A stretch of DNA of 64,000 nucleotides from Ziziphus jujuba. Its lineage: Eukaryota > Streptophyta > Magnoliopsida > Rosales > Rhamnaceae. The notes below the pieces were generated by a model. That model did no database searches and was not told the DNA's origin. It was given only the letters and a program-made list of their open reading frames with translations. Location of the stretch: assembly GCF_031755915.1 (NCBI RefSeq), contig NC_083390.1, positions 26,671,001-26,735,000 of the forward strand. Reading direction: 5' to 3'. Made by a program: the position numbers and the translations under genes. Each line of letters begins with the position of its first letter. Position 1 is the first letter of the stretch. This document shows, one piece after another, positions 33,567 to 45,301 of this stretch.

Positions 33567-34682
33567 TGATACAAACCCGTATTATACTAGTTCGGATAGA
33601 AATTAAGTTCAGATTCTAATGGTCATCTTGACCCCTAATCAACTTATGACTAGAAACCGTGGTATATGATGAAGACACCACAATAGGTGATGGATGTCCT
33701 ATTGATAAGTCAAACTAAAACACTTGATCTCTATTAAGTGTTTTAGGTGTTCAAAGAGAATAAAGAGAATTCTTCTCACAAATAATTTTTGAATAATAAT
33801 CTAAATTGTTTTCTCATTGAAAAATAAGGCTTTAAATAGGCTAAGGTTTACAAAAAAAAAAAAAAAACCCCTAAATCACATTAGGAAAACCGACCATAGC
33901 TTCAGGAAACATGATGTGGGTGAATTTCCTTTACTTTCCTAATCTAATGGATTAATAAGTTCCTTTATTTTGAATTAGGAATTAATTAATTTACAACCAA
34001 AATAATAAAATTCTAGCTTTCCTAAAGTAATTTTTCCAGAAAATAAATAAATAAATAACCAAAATAAAGACTATTTCCTAAAACAAAAGTCAAAGTTTCA
34101 AATTAGGAAACTAGTTGACTAGTTTGTCAAATAAGCTGTTTTTGACTAACCATCAGCTAGTTTATACTCCATATCAGCTCCAATATGCCATGTAGGATGC
34201 CAAATAGGATTAATATAGGTTCCCATACATTTCGCTTGATTGGAATAAGGAAAACTTGCTTGATTCACAAGAAAGGTCAAAGTCAGCGCCAAAACCATGC
34301 ATTTTCGGCCAAATTGAACCCCATATGCAAATGCCTCATTTGAATAGATTCAGTTCTGCCTTGACATAATTCCATGGTCCCTTGGTGAGTTTAATCATGT
34401 TCACAACTTAACAAAGTAATCCTTTGCTGCCTGGAACCCATTGATTCACCAAAACAGCTTGTCAGGTCCATTTCTGCCTTCATAGCTTAGATGCATAAGA
34501 GGGGCTTTGGATCTTCGAGTATTACCATGCTCTCTTGAGATTTAATCACACTTTGAATGAAGCTAACCGGGTTATCCTTAAATCTCTTCACTTGCACCCT
34601 TGCGATTCTCCTCGTCTTCAGTTGTATCGGATCAGCTCCTCAATGGGTAGTTGGTTGTAGGGGTGCAGGCAGATTCTCATCA
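33567..34682 (-). repeat. 3' LTR of G4
   Basis: 1116 bp; minus strand TGATGAG to TGTATCA. Lacks a short stretch near its U5 end (CTAGGTCGACTTGCTCCTA in G3) that G3 keeps. Confidence 0.87.
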
Positions 34683-34695
34683 TTCCCCTCCTTTT
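34683..34695 (-). promoter_or_regulatory. Polypurine tract of G4
   Basis: AAAAGGAGGGGAA on the minus strand adjoining the LTR. Confidence 0.8.
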
Positions 34696-35911
34696 GAAAA
34701 GGATTTGCCCTCAAATCAAAATCATTACCTGCAGCAAATAAAGATAAATCAGCAACATTAAAGGTAGCACTCACATTATATTCACCTAGTAAGTCAAGTT
34801 TATAAGCAATTTCATCGATCCTCTTTAAGACTTGAAAATGTCTATCCCCTCGAGGCATAAGCTTTGACTTTCATTGTTCCACAAACCTTTCCTTTCTTAA
34901 GTGCAACCAAAACCAATCTCCTAGATCAAACACTATCACAACAAATTCTAGAAATACAAGCTCATTTATGCAAAAATTACACATTTTGATATTACAAACA
35001 ATCTTTCGTTCCTAAGTCCTTCTAAAACTAACCTAAGATGTCCTACATGATCATTTAAATTTCGGCTATATACAATAATATCATCAAAGTAAACAACCAC
35101 ATATTTTCCAATGAATGGATGCATGACATGGTTCATTAATCTCATGAAAGTGCTAGATGCATCAGTTAAACTAAAAGGCATTACTAGCCACTCATACAAA
35201 CCATACTTAGACTTAAATGCGGTTTTCCATTCATCCCCATCTTTCATCCTAATTTGATGATACCCACTCCTAAGATCAATTTTAGAAAACACGCATGCAT
35301 CGTACAATTCATCAAGCATATCATCTAATCTAGGAATAGGATGCCTATACTTAATGGTTATATTATTAATGGCCCTACAATCTACACACATGCGCTATGA
35401 ACCATCTTTCTTAGATACTAATAAAACAGGGACAGCACATGGACTCATGCTTTCTCTAATGTAACTTTTTTCAAGCAATTCACTGACCTGGTTTTGTAAC
35501 TCCCTTTTCTCCTCGAGATTACTTCTATATGAACGCCTATTAGAAAATGCAGTTTCAGGAATAAAATCAATTTGATATTCAACCCCTCGAAGAGGTGGTA
35601 AACCAATAGGAATTTCCTCCAAAAAGAAATCATTAAATTCCTATAAAAAAGAAGAAATAGAACTTGGCAATTCAAGCGCTTTCAGGCTTAGCTTGATAAT
35701 TTAGATAAACATCTTTATAAATCATGACCAAAAAATGGTTTATTACTCGAAGTTGCCTTTTTAACCTCACCTAAACTAAGATAATTTTTTTTTCTCTTTC
35801 TCCTCTTTTCTCTCTTTTTCTTTACCTCTCTCGGCCACCACTATTTTTCCCTCACTCTCGACTTTCTCACCATTTTTCGCTCTCTTGGGTTCATCTCTCC
35901 TTTTCCCATTA
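34696..35911 (-). pseudogene. Shortened pol of G4 (RT palm fused to integrase C-terminus)
   Basis: Parallel to G3: IPIGLPPLRGVEYQID, then [70 protein letters not shown], ending RLFVISKC, then joined to the integrase C-terminal region (LGEYNVSATFNVADLS). A stop at about 35393 (Trp-to-stop type change before MCVDC) separates two frames. The region beyond 35690 holds the Lys/Glu-rich linker until the inverted junction. No gag survives on this strand. Confidence 0.86.
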
Positions 35912-36239
35912 ATTTGCTTTATTTTGCCTAGAAAAGCCGAAACTAGGTTTTGTTGAATTCTTTCGGTATTGCCTACTTTTAGCTACTGTTTTATTGATAA
36001 GATTAATTAAAACAAGTTTAATTAAAACATACTTGTAATCTAATTGCTGTTTTGTGGATGTTTTAATTAGAACTTTGAGTTAATTCTTTGAGTCGAAAAA
36101 GGCAAGAGAGTGTGAGCTTAAAAGAGGGTAAAAGCCGAAACTAATGTGCAAACATGAGCGTCGAGACCTTATTTGAGTGAAACACGTGAGGGAGTGAATA
36201 TTGTGAGGATTTATTTTATTTTTGCAGTATTTTACTAAC
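35912..36239 (+). other. Leader of G5 (3' part)
   Basis: Reverse complement of the leader segments at 12205-12545 and 16847-17190; no coding sequence. It runs up to the gag start. Confidence 0.72.
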
Positions 36240-38206
36240 ATGGCAGATTCTAGAATAAGAAGAGGTGACACACCACTAAGAATTAATGAAGAAGAGTTCG
36301 CAGGATTTCATAGTGATCCACGAGCTACCGGGAGTGGTGAGCAAACGGAATTGAAAGCTGTTTTGGAACAATTACAGCGGGTGAGTGCTCAAGTTGAGCA
36401 CATGAATCAAAGGATGGGAAGGCTAGAAGTTTCCCAAGGAATGCCAAACACAAGAAATAGGCAAGAATTCCATGAAGGTCGAGGTCGAGGATGAGGAGGC
36501 TGTGAGAGACCGAGAGAGCAATTTGAGGAGGAGAATTTCGGTGGAGACTTTAAGGAAGGCATGGATGAAACCTTTTCTGTCCAAGAGAGAGCTGGCCGAG
36601 GAAGGTATAGGAGGGAAGAAACAGATGACAATCTTAGCAATATCAAGATCAACATCCCACCATTCATGGGAAAAAGTGATCCCGAGGCATATTTGGAGTG
36701 GGAAGAAAAGATGGAGATGATATTCGACTGCCATAATTATTCGGAGGGTACGAAGGTGAAATTGGCAGCAATGGAGTTTGGCCATTATGCACAAATGAGC
36801 AAGGCACCCGAAGGAGAGTTGGTGATGACTTGATCACAACATGGCGACAAGTGAAAGGAGCCATGAGAAAACGATTTGTGCCATCACATTACCATAGGTT
36901 GCTGCATCAAAGGCTTCAACCTTTGTCTCAAGGAAGTAGGTCTGTGGAGGATTATTACAAAGAGATGAAGATGCTCATAATGAGCCTGAATATGAATGAG
37001 GATAGGGAGGCAACAATGGCGAGATTTCTTGGTGGTTTGAACCGTGACATTAACAACTAGCTTGAATTGCAACAATACTTGGAGTTGGAGGAGATGTTGC
37101 ATGTAGCCATTAAGCTTGAACACCAATTCAAGAGGAGGGATACAAGCTCACGGTATGGAAGGGTTTCATACAGCGAGTGGACGAATTCAACTAGTTGGAG
37201 GAACAATCCAATGTTCGAGCCAAAGATAAAACCGAATCAAAATGAAGGAAGTGTTACTCGGCCAAAGAAAGATAATTAAGCCGACCTTGTTCAAGCACAC
37301 AAATCTGAAGGTAAATCTGATCCTAAGCCTTCAAGGGCTAGAGATATTGCTTGCTTTAAGTGCCAGGGTTGAGGATATATTGCTAACCAATGTCCAAATC
37401 AAAGAATTATGGTGTTGAAGGATAATAACGAGTTGGAATCCAATAGTGATGAAGCTGAAATTGAGGTCGAGCATGAAAAAGAAGAACTTGAAGAAGAAGC
37501 CGAGACACTACATGGAACCAATGCCAAATTAAACTTGGTTTCTAGGAGAGTTCTGGCTACATACAAAGATAAGGATGAAATTCAAAGAGACAACATCTTC
37601 CACACCCGACGTGAAATTCAAGGTAACATATGTAGTATGATCATAGATAGTGGGAGTTGTGCAAATGTAATTAGTAGCATGGTAGTTGAAAAATTAGGCT
37701 TAAAAACTATTAAACATCCAGAACCTTATAGATTACAATGGCTTAATGATAGTGGTGAGATGAAAGTTAATAAACAAGCCAAAGTAAAATTCAGCATAGA
37801 TAAATATGTGGATGATGTGTTGTGTGATGTTGTGTCTATGCATGCTGGTCATATATTGTTGGGGAGGCCATGGCAATTTGATAAAAATGGCACACATTAT
37901 GGGAGAGAGAACTCTATTGTTTTTAAGATTAATGTCAAGAAGGTTAAGTTGGAGTCATTGACCCCGAAGGAGGTTTTTAGAGACCAATTACAAATACAAC
38001 AAATGAGGGAAGCGGAAAGGCTCAAAGAGAAGGCAAGTATGGTACCAAGGGTTCCACCATCCATTCAAGAGGGGAAAGGTGAGCTTGCTGTCCAAGGTAA
38101 GTCCTCTAAAACCCAGGTTGAGTGGAAAAATTTAAACAAATTCGAGAGTAAGAAAATTGGAGCAAAAGCCGAGAGTGATGCAAAATTCAATGAATCCGTG
38201 AGTTAG
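36240..38206 (+). pseudogene. gag and protease of G5
   Basis: Start ATG 36240: MADSRIRRGDTPLRINEEEF, without the early stop seen in G1 and G2. The gag domain reads NIPPFMGKSDPEAYLEWEEK, FDCHNYSEGTKVKLAAMEFG, then after frameshifts SVEDYYKEMKMLIM and GGLNRDINN. The zinc knuckle region ACFKCQG-stop-GYIANQC has a TGA where Arg is usual and His changed to Tyr. From 37409 to 38206 a long open frame carries an acidic stretch, the protease DSGSCANVIS, the second motif HILLGRPWQFD and a Lys-rich linker. Frameshifts at about 36495 and 36830 and the stops block a full polyprotein. Confidence 0.87.
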
Positions 38207-38244
38207 AAAGGAAAAGAAAGAAAAGAGAGGAAAAATAGAAATTT

Positions 38245-38713
38245 TTATCTTAGCTTTGGTGATGTTAATAAATTAATTATGAATATGAAATCATTGCTGA
38301 CCATGAATTTTAAAGATACTTATTTAAAGATGTCTTTATTGCATAGAACTTTATCTGCATTCTTAAAGCTTTACTTAGTGGAAATTTGAAAATTTGGAAA
38401 AGATTATTTGCTAACTTTAAAGAAAGTAATTTTTGCTATAATGAGCATGTATTTTTAGTTGTTGTTGTGATATTGTTTGATCCAGGAGATTTGCACTTAA
38501 GGAAGGAGAGGTTTCCCGAGTAGTGGAATCAAAACTTATGCCACGAGGAGATGGATCTTTTTAAGTTTTGGAAAGGATCAATGAAAACACCTACACGCTT
38601 GATTTACTGGGTTCGTATAACATCAGTGCTGGATTTAATGTTGCTGATTTATTCCCATTTGCTGCAGATGATGATCTCAATTTGAGGACAAATCCTTTTC
38701 AAGAGGAGGGGAA
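38245..38713 (+). pseudogene. Rearranged pol of G5 (integrase-RT-integrase order)
   Basis: Follows the same layout as G2: SFGDVNK, the pre-RT segment (FKDTYLKM), an integrase piece (HRTLSAFLKL), an RT-end piece in a shifted frame around 38395-38460, then the integrase C-terminus with GSYNISAGFNVADLFPF and NPFQEEGND. Several frameshifts. The tail frame, open from 38568, passes through the PPT and runs to 38909 within the LTR. Confidence 0.82.
38701..38713 (+). promoter_or_regulatory. Polypurine tract of G5
   Basis: AAGAGGAGGGGAA immediately before TGATGTG of the LTR. Confidence 0.88.
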
Positions 38714-39843
38714 TGATGTGATTCCTCCCGAACCTGCTCAACCGACAACCCGCTGGGGTGCCGACCAGATACAGATGAAGACCGGGCCGATCACTAGGGC
38801 TCAAGTTAAGAAGTTTAAGGAAAACATTGTTGCTTTTATCCAGGAAATAATTCATACTCAAAAGGGCTTTTCCATATCCGAAGAGCCAAGACCTATCCTA
38901 ACCATATAAGTGGTGGAAGTCGATACGGACCCGGGTAGTAGTTTTGGTGCAAATATGGACAACGGGCAGCATGAAATGGTTCCAACTCTTTATGGATTCA
39001 ATAAATATGTATAAGAGGATTTGAAATCAAGTTAAGGCAGCTTCCAAGGCATTCAAAAAGTGGTTGTACGGACAGCTTCAAATTTGGCCTGTTTTTACTG
39101 TATTTTGTGCTGGCTTTACTGTATTTTGCTAAGTTGGCTTTTTCTCTTTCTTCCAAGCGAGGAAAACGTGTGGGAATTCATATTCAGCTTATTTGGCATC
39201 CTAAAAAGCATATTGAAGCTGATTTGGAGCTCGATTTGGTCAAAGATTGGTCAAAGTCAACTTAGTCAAAAAGCTAGTATTATAGTTTCCTAATTTGATT
39301 CTACTTTTTGTTTTAGGAAATTACCATTACTTTTTAGTTTTTATTTATTTATTTTCTGGAACAATAAGTTTAGGAAATTTATTATTTTATTATTTTCATT
39401 GTAAATTAATTAATTCCTAATTCAAAATAAAGGAATTAATTAATCCAAATTAGATTAGGAAAGGAGTGAGAATTTCGGCCACCATAGGAAACTACTTTGT
39501 ATGGCCGGTTTTCCCTTTGTTTTTAGGGTTTTATTTCATGGCTTTGTAGCCTATTTAAAGGCTTATTTTTCAATAAGAAAAAAGCTGGAATTTTATACAA
39601 AACATTACTTGTGAGATTGAATTCTCTTTGTTCTTTTGAACACCTAAAACACCATTAGAGAGTGAGTGTTTTAGTTTGACTTATCAATAGGACTTCCATC
39701 ACCTGTTGTGGCGTCTTCCTTATATACCAAGTTTTCTAATCACAGGTCGGTTAGGGGTCAAGGTGACCATTAGAACTTGAACATAATTAGATCCGGGCTA
39801 ATATAATACGGGTTCAGGAGCAGGTCATCCTAGGTTCGTATCA
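38714..39843 (+). repeat. 3' LTR of G5
   Basis: 1130 bp, TGATGTG to CGTATCA. The first about 300 bp continue the polyprotein frame (GADQIQMKTGPITRAQVKKF) to GFNKYV and a stop near 39012, with one stop at 38908. An inverted repeat ATTAATTAATTCC/GGAATTAATTAAT lies at 39405-39417 and 39432-39444. A TATA-like TATTTAAA is at 39552-39559. Confidence 0.88.
39552..39559 (+). promoter_or_regulatory. TATA-like box in G5 LTR
   Basis: CTATTTAAAGG at the same LTR position as CCTATAAAAGGG in G9, about 100 bp past the inverted repeat. A likely U3 promoter element by position. Confidence 0.55.
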
Positions 39844-39881
39844 CTATTGATAAGGCATCACCATCACCACATTGATCATCC

Positions 39882-40720
39882 TCAACATGTTTTTTCTTCA
39901 AACTTGCCTACAAATATCAACCAATAAAATGCTAGTATAACAAGAAAAAAAAAATTGTTATTCACACATGCATATAAATTATCATATACAGTTGCATCAA
40001 ACGGTACAACAAGATGTCTAGACCATGCAATAAATGCCTCTTCTACATCACTGACACATCCAATATCATATGATGATATAGATAAAGGGGCAAATTCATC
40101 AATCACCTCACCAGCAGTGACTTTCAAATTTCGATCATCTAGCATAACATCATGGCACACATCCGATGGGATAGAAGGAACCAAAGTACCACGTACTACT
40201 ATATTTTCAACACTGCCTTGTGCAATATTGCATTTAACATCCTGCATTAGAAACAAAGTTAGAATAACTAATTAATATAGATATATATATTTATATACTT
40301 CTTGTAGCAATAATGATAACAAAATCAAACATAAACATAAAAAAATGAATAAAAATATTAGTATTTAGACATATATATATTAAGCCAAATATAAATTTCA
40401 AATTTTTTTTTTATTTTTATAATACCTTTGAAGATGTCAAAGGTGATGGATAAATAGGAGGAGCATCAAGCTTAGCAGTAGATGAGGGTCTTAGATTGGC
40501 AACATCATTGTCATGTACTACATAGTCTCCATGTGGTGACCAAGTATGAGTACAAGAGTGCAATGCCTTTCCATGCGTAGATTGTTGTCTAGGTGTATGA
40601 GGTTGAGACTGTAGGTTAATACCACATGCAGATACTAACTCACTAATCTTTTGAATGTTGCCTTTCTTTTGAATGATCCCCAAAAGACCACTAACAATGA
40701 GTTTTAGCTTGGTAATTCTC
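39882..40720 (-). pseudogene. CACTA second ORF, C-terminal part
   Basis: Two frames. The downstream one (40256-39882) reads NIAQGSVENIVVRGTLV, DDRNLKV, IDEFAPLSI and AFIAWSRHLVV, resembling a conserved domain (I recall it as DUF8039) near the end of CACTA-associated second-ORF proteins. The upstream one (40683-40417) is Ser/His-rich without a domain I know. A spacer at about 40260-40420 may be an intron, because AT-rich sequence separates two coding-like blocks. This protein class is thought to bind subterminal repeats. Assignment is by motif memory only. Confidence 0.55.
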
Positions 40721-41369
40721 TCACTCTTCTTGGACTTATCCTTTTTTTGTGAACTTTACTTAGGTGTGTGAAAAAATTAGTCATTGTATAACATTTTCCT
40801 CTACCCTTAAGATAATCTTCATACTCATCGGTCCCCAAAGCTATGTAACTATATCATCTGAGTTGAAGACTCAATTTCTCCTTCCTTTGCCTTCCTCCTT
40901 AGGACATTCTACAATGTATATTAAATGATTAAATAATTAGAAAATTACAATATTTAACTAAATATTAATATATTATGCATGGCAACAATAATAATAAATT
41001 TAAGCATAATTAAGTGAATGAATAAAAATATAAAATTGAAAACTAAACAAAAATATCTATATTTAAGTCATAACAATATATAGTGGTGCAAAATAATTAA
41101 TTATGCTTACATTATATATTAAATGATTACATGAATATTTAATTACAATATTGAACTAAAAATTAATATATTTTGCATGGCAACAATAATAATAAAATTC
41201 ATCAAAATTATGTAAATGAATAAAAATATCAAGTTAAAAAACTAAACAAAAATATCCATATTTCAATCATAAAAATATATAAACTATAAAATTAATCATA
41301 TTTGATAAAAGGTAATAGTTAAACATTACAATTGTACATTTTTATGTAAATAAATATACTCACAATTTT

Positions 41370-41900
41370 TTTCCCAATAAAATTTCCGTTTCTTCATTTT
41401 CATAGTTTCCATATTTCCCCATTCGTGTCCATATCCATAGATCCTCACGTTCTATGTATTCGTAGGTGCCCCTTTCAATTTGCTGCAAACGTTACATGTA
41501 AATATTAATAATACCATGTGATTAAAATAAAAAGTTCATATATAGTTAAATGGAAGTAAAAATAGAAAATATACCATAGTTTTTTCCAATCTTGCATATC
41601 CCAACAGACCCATTCTATGGGGATGCTTATTCGAATTTCTTCTTTCAGATTGTTGCTCACTTAGTTTCTGCAAAATGATAAACACATATACATATTAGAA
41701 AATTAAATAATTAAGTATATTTTTCAGTAATTAATGACAAAATAATTATATAAGTACTTAACTTCTGTCAATCTCTAATTTAAAAATTCATTCAACATCT
41801 CTGGGACTATGAATTGATACATTTCGGGTGTCTCGTTACTTGATGATGATCTATCATCATTATATGGGAGGGCGTGTTGATCAAACGGGTCCATAAATCT
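41370..41900 (-). pseudogene. CACTA second ORF, transposase_24-like region
   Basis: Short exon-like blocks on the minus strand: FMDPFDQHALPYNDDRSS, then VPEMLNEFL; KLSEQQSERRNSNKHPHRMG; and QIERGTYEYIEREDLWIW. The SEQQSERRNSNKHPHRMG block resembles the NKANRAKxxHxxG stretch of plant En/Spm transposase_24 domains. The blocks are separated by AT-rich sequence suggestive of introns. Start and end cannot be fixed. Confidence 0.5.
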
Positions 41901-42347
41901 ACATCATAAGAATAAGAACAAAAAATAAATTAAAACAATAATAAAAATAAATAAATTCATAAATTAAATAAGCACAACTAAATTTTACACAAATTAATTG
42001 ACAGCAATAACAAAAAAATTAATTAACCAAATTAAGCATTTGTGAATGTAGACATAATTAACAAAAAAATATAATAACAATGGAAAACATATAATGACAA
42101 TGGAACAAAAAATCAAATAAAACAATAATAACAAATATAATTATTTAAATATAAGTCAATGAATCTAATTACGAATTTGTTTAGTAGATGGTATGCTTTT
42201 TATCCATATACCCTCGCAATCATTACAAACATAACCATTATCACATTCTTCCTCATTATCACTTTCAACCACACTTGTCAACTGAAAGACAAATGGTTTT
42301 GAACCGTTGTAGAATCTCTAAGACCATCTTCTGAAACCAATTCATCA

Positions 42348-42780
42348 TCAACAAAAGTACCATGTTGTAGTGGATCTAGAATCAAGTTGATTCTCAACAT
42401 AAACTACTTGTTGAACTTGTGAAGCCATAATGAATGGGTCAGATTTATATCCATTTTTATTTAAGTTAATACATATAAAGCCCATCTCATCAACTTTCAC
42501 ACCACTACTGTCAACCAAATCACACTTGAATACGACAATTCGAAACACAATGTAATTGACATCCCATAATTCTATTATTGCCCCATAGTATGTCATCTCA
42601 GCTAAAATAAGGTTATTGTTATTAGCACTAGCAAAATGCTCACTTTTAGCAACTACCTTTACCCCACAATTCTAGGTGACCCGCTTATTATCCTTATCCA
42701 AAGTGTTGAATCGAACTCCTTTAATCTCATATCCTTCATGTTTCGTTACCAACCATTGCGAACCATGTACATTCTATCTT
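42348..42780 (-). pseudogene. CACTA transposase, DUF4216 domain
   Basis: Minus strand: WLVTKHEGYEIKGVRFNT-like start, KVVAKSEHFASANN, AEMTYYGAIIELWDVNY, KCDLVDSSGVKVDEMGF, LNKNGYKSDPFIMASQVQQV and VYVENQLDSR. This is the C-terminal DUF4216 module of TNP2-type CACTA transposases. One in-frame TAG interrupts it at about 42672-42674 (RVT-stop-NCGVKV), and the very same stop is in C3. The catalytic transposase domain is not in the window. Confidence 0.82.
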
Positions 42781-43227
42781 AATGTTTCGGAAACTATATG
42801 ATTTGGTTGACTTTGCATTTTTTCAATCTAGTAAATCGAAATACAATTATACATTATTTACTCACTAAACCTAAAGTTAAAACCTTGACATTAACAGTTT
42901 ATTTTGAACTTACCTTATCATGTAACCAATATATAAATGTACGTTTGTGTTCATCTAGAAACCATTTTGCTTTTTTTCCTTGATTTTTTTTTCTTAACAT
43001 CAAGGCTTCCAAATGAATTCTAAAACAAAGAAAAGCTTTCTTATTTAATAAATATCTTCAAAATAATTACTAATTTATACTTTAACATGGATATATGTAT
43101 CTCATGTACGGTTCCACCTCTTAGACATTCGATTTGTTCTGAACATAACCTTTCAATACTTTAATATACTTCTCAAATGGGTACATTCACCTGAAATGTA
43201 TTGGTCCACACAATCTAATCTCTGGTA

Positions 43228-43509
43228 CTAAATGCAAGTTAGATGAACCATTACATCAAAAAAGGATGGTAGGAAGAATTTCTCTAGGCGGCACAAAGTT
43301 GTACCAATATCATTTTGGATTATGTCCAATTCAGTAAGAATGATGGGCTTCTTGCAAATGGCATTAAAGCAAAAACAAAGTCTTGCAATTGTATGTCTCA
43401 CATTTATAGGAAGGATTGAGCAAATTGCAAGAGGCAAGAGTTGTTGCATCAGTGTATGACAATCATGAGATTTCAATCCTACCAATTTTAACTCATCCAT
43501 GGAAACCAT
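43228..43509 (-). pseudogene. CACTA transposase, DUF4218 domain (start)
   Basis: Open 93-codon frame with GLKSHDCHTLMQQLLPLAI, NVRHTIARLCFCFNAIC and LEKFFLPSFFDVMVHL, the beginning of DUF4218 that precedes DUF4216 in TNP2-like proteins. The rest of DUF4218 up to 42780 is broken, and the upstream DDE transposase domain has been lost. It lies in the right order and orientation relative to the DUF4216 piece. Confidence 0.85.
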
Positions 43510-44166
43510 TACAACTTAAATTTCCCACGCATATTATAACAACTATAGCTTTAATTTAAAATTATAAACATATAATAAAAATATTCAAAATGAATATTTT
43601 TATCCAATTCAAACTCATATAATAATTGAATTTCATATTATCAACCAATAAAATAAAATTAAGGGTACATTTTTCAATGACGCCAAATCCGACACAATCC
43701 CAACAACCAAACCCAAACACAACTTGAGGCCAAGTTGATCACCCAATGAAGCAAACTTCGGTTGCCGTGCTAACCCAAACCACTGCACAAAGAGTGACCA
43801 AAATCAAAATGAAAACCCAAGCCCAATGCAAAACCGAGAACAAAACTCTAATTCTAAGCAAAATTGCGACAAAAACCCCAATCGCAAGCAAAATCACAAA
43901 CAAAATATCAACCCCAAAAAGTTTTAGAAAAACCTCCAGTTAAATTTGAAAAGAAACCCACGACCTAAGTTTTTTCCACCTACAACCCATACAACACAGC
44001 AATACAGCAAGCAGTAACCTAGCAATCCAGCAAACCAACAACAAACACACCAAGAAAACCCAGCAGTGACAGTAACCCAACCAAAAAAAAAAAAAAAAAA
44101 AAAAACAAAACAAAACAAAACAAAAACGAAAAAACAAAAAATGGCTGAAAAATATAACTCACCAGT

Positions 44167-45288
44167 TGATATGAACCTAAGGCGACTTGCTCTTACACCC
44201 ATATTATATTAGCCCGGATCAAAATTAAGTTCAGATTCTAATGAACACCTTGACCCCTAATCAATATGTGATTAAAGATCTTGGTAATGTCGAAGATGCC
44301 ACAATAGGTTATGGATTGTCCTCTTGATAAGTCAAACTAAAACACTCACTCTCTATTATGTGTTCTAGGTGTTCTAAAGAGAGCAAAGAGAAATATTTTT
44401 CACAGTAATTTTTATGAATGAATAATGTAGTGTCATTTATTGAGAAATAAGCCTTTAAATAAGCTAAAGTGACAAAATCAAAACCCTAAAACAATAGGTA
44501 AAAACCGGCCAATAAAACTTAACAAAAGGTGTAGCTGAATTTTACATGTCTTTTCTAATATAATTTATATTAATTAATTTCTTAACTTTTAAAGAGGAAT
44601 TAATTAATTTACAATCACAAATATTAAAATTCAGCCTTCCTAAATTAATTTGTCCAGCAAATAAAAGACTATATTCTAAAACAAAAGTCAAATTTCATAT
44701 TTGGAAAATAGTTGATTAATTTTCCAAATAAGCTGAACTTGTCCAATCTCCTTCTAATTTAGGCTCCAAATATGATTTGACTAGTTTTCCAAATAAGTTG
44801 TACTTGTCCAATCTCCTTCTAATTTAGGCTCCAAATATGATTTGACTAGTTTTCCAAATAAGCTATACTTGTCAAATCTCCAACTAATTTAGGCTCCAAA
44901 TCTGATTCAACATGCCATGTAGGATGCCTAGTACAATTAGAACTGGTCCCCACACGTTGCCATTGATTGAAATTATCAAAGTTTACTTGGAATGCAAGTG
45001 AGCTCCTTCCCAACGCCAAACTAGCTAAATCCAGCCAATGTGGAAGCACATTCATAGGCTATTTCTACCTGGGTCCATTTCTGCCTTCACAAGTTGGATG
45101 CTCAGCACGGGCTTAGAATCTTCTGATACTAATATGCCCTTTTAAGATTTAGTTACATTTTTTATGAAGCTAACAAGATTGTCCTTAAACCTTTTAGCTT
45201 GAGCCTTAGTAATTGGCCTGGTCTTCAGTTGCACAGGATCAGCACCCCAGCAAGTAGTTGATTGTAGGGTACGGGTGGGTTCTCATCA
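44167..45288 (-). repeat. 3' LTR of G6
   Basis: 1122 bp; minus strand TGATGAG to CATATCA. More diverged than the other LTRs and contains an internal 65-bp triplication. Confidence 0.85.
44720..44903. repeat. 65-bp tandem repeat, about 2.8 copies, in G6 LTR
   Basis: Unit starts at 44720, 44785 and 44850, each with TTTTCCAAATAAG, CTTGTC, AATCTCC, CTAATTTAGGCTCC. The other family LTRs have a single copy here, so it is an expansion private to this LTR or its close relatives. Confidence 0.85.
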
Positions 45289-45301
45289 TTCCCCTCCTAT
45301 T
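45289..45301 (-). promoter_or_regulatory. Polypurine tract of G6
   Basis: AATAGGAGGGGAA on the minus strand next to the LTR. Confidence 0.82.

Larger units (their letters stand above)
33567..35911 (-). mobile_element. G4: Ty3/gypsy element, minus strand, truncated (duplicate of G3)
   Basis: 3' LTR, PPT and shortened pol in the same arrangement as G3. The preceding repeat block and TTGGT flank are also shared, so G4 and G3 are most likely one insertion copied by segmental duplication. It stops at about 35911 inside the linker before RT, where it meets plus-strand G5. Confidence 0.87.
35912..39843 (+). mobile_element. G5: Ty3/gypsy element, plus strand, 5' LTR missing
   Basis: Part of the leader, gag, protease, rearranged pol, PPT and a complete 3' LTR. 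It is joined head to head with G4: the sequence TTTTCCC at 35902-35910 fits both partners, suggesting a microhomology fusion. Structure matches G2 and G9, not its neighbour G4. Confidence 0.87.
39844..44166 (-). mobile_element. C2: CACTA transposon body, minus strand, both ends missing
   Basis: Contains C-terminal parts of a TNP2-like transposase and of a second, TNPA-like gene in the order seen in CACTA elements. The left edge abuts the G5 LTR and the right edge the G6 LTR, so no terminal repeats remain. 43510-44166 holds only leader-like AT-rich and C/A-rich sequence resembling 52030-52390 of C3; G6 inserted there. Confidence 0.78.

Noticed and set aside
39882..40256. Host gene candidate in the 40-kb region
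   Set aside because: Sits in order with DUF4218 and DUF4216 pieces of a CACTA element and resembles its second gene; no sign of a host gene.
43924..44202. Phe/Cys-rich minus-strand frames suggesting a small membrane protein
   Set aside because: They lie over an A-run and C/A-rich CACTA leader sequence; the same region in C3 is broken, and composition explains the hydrophobicity.
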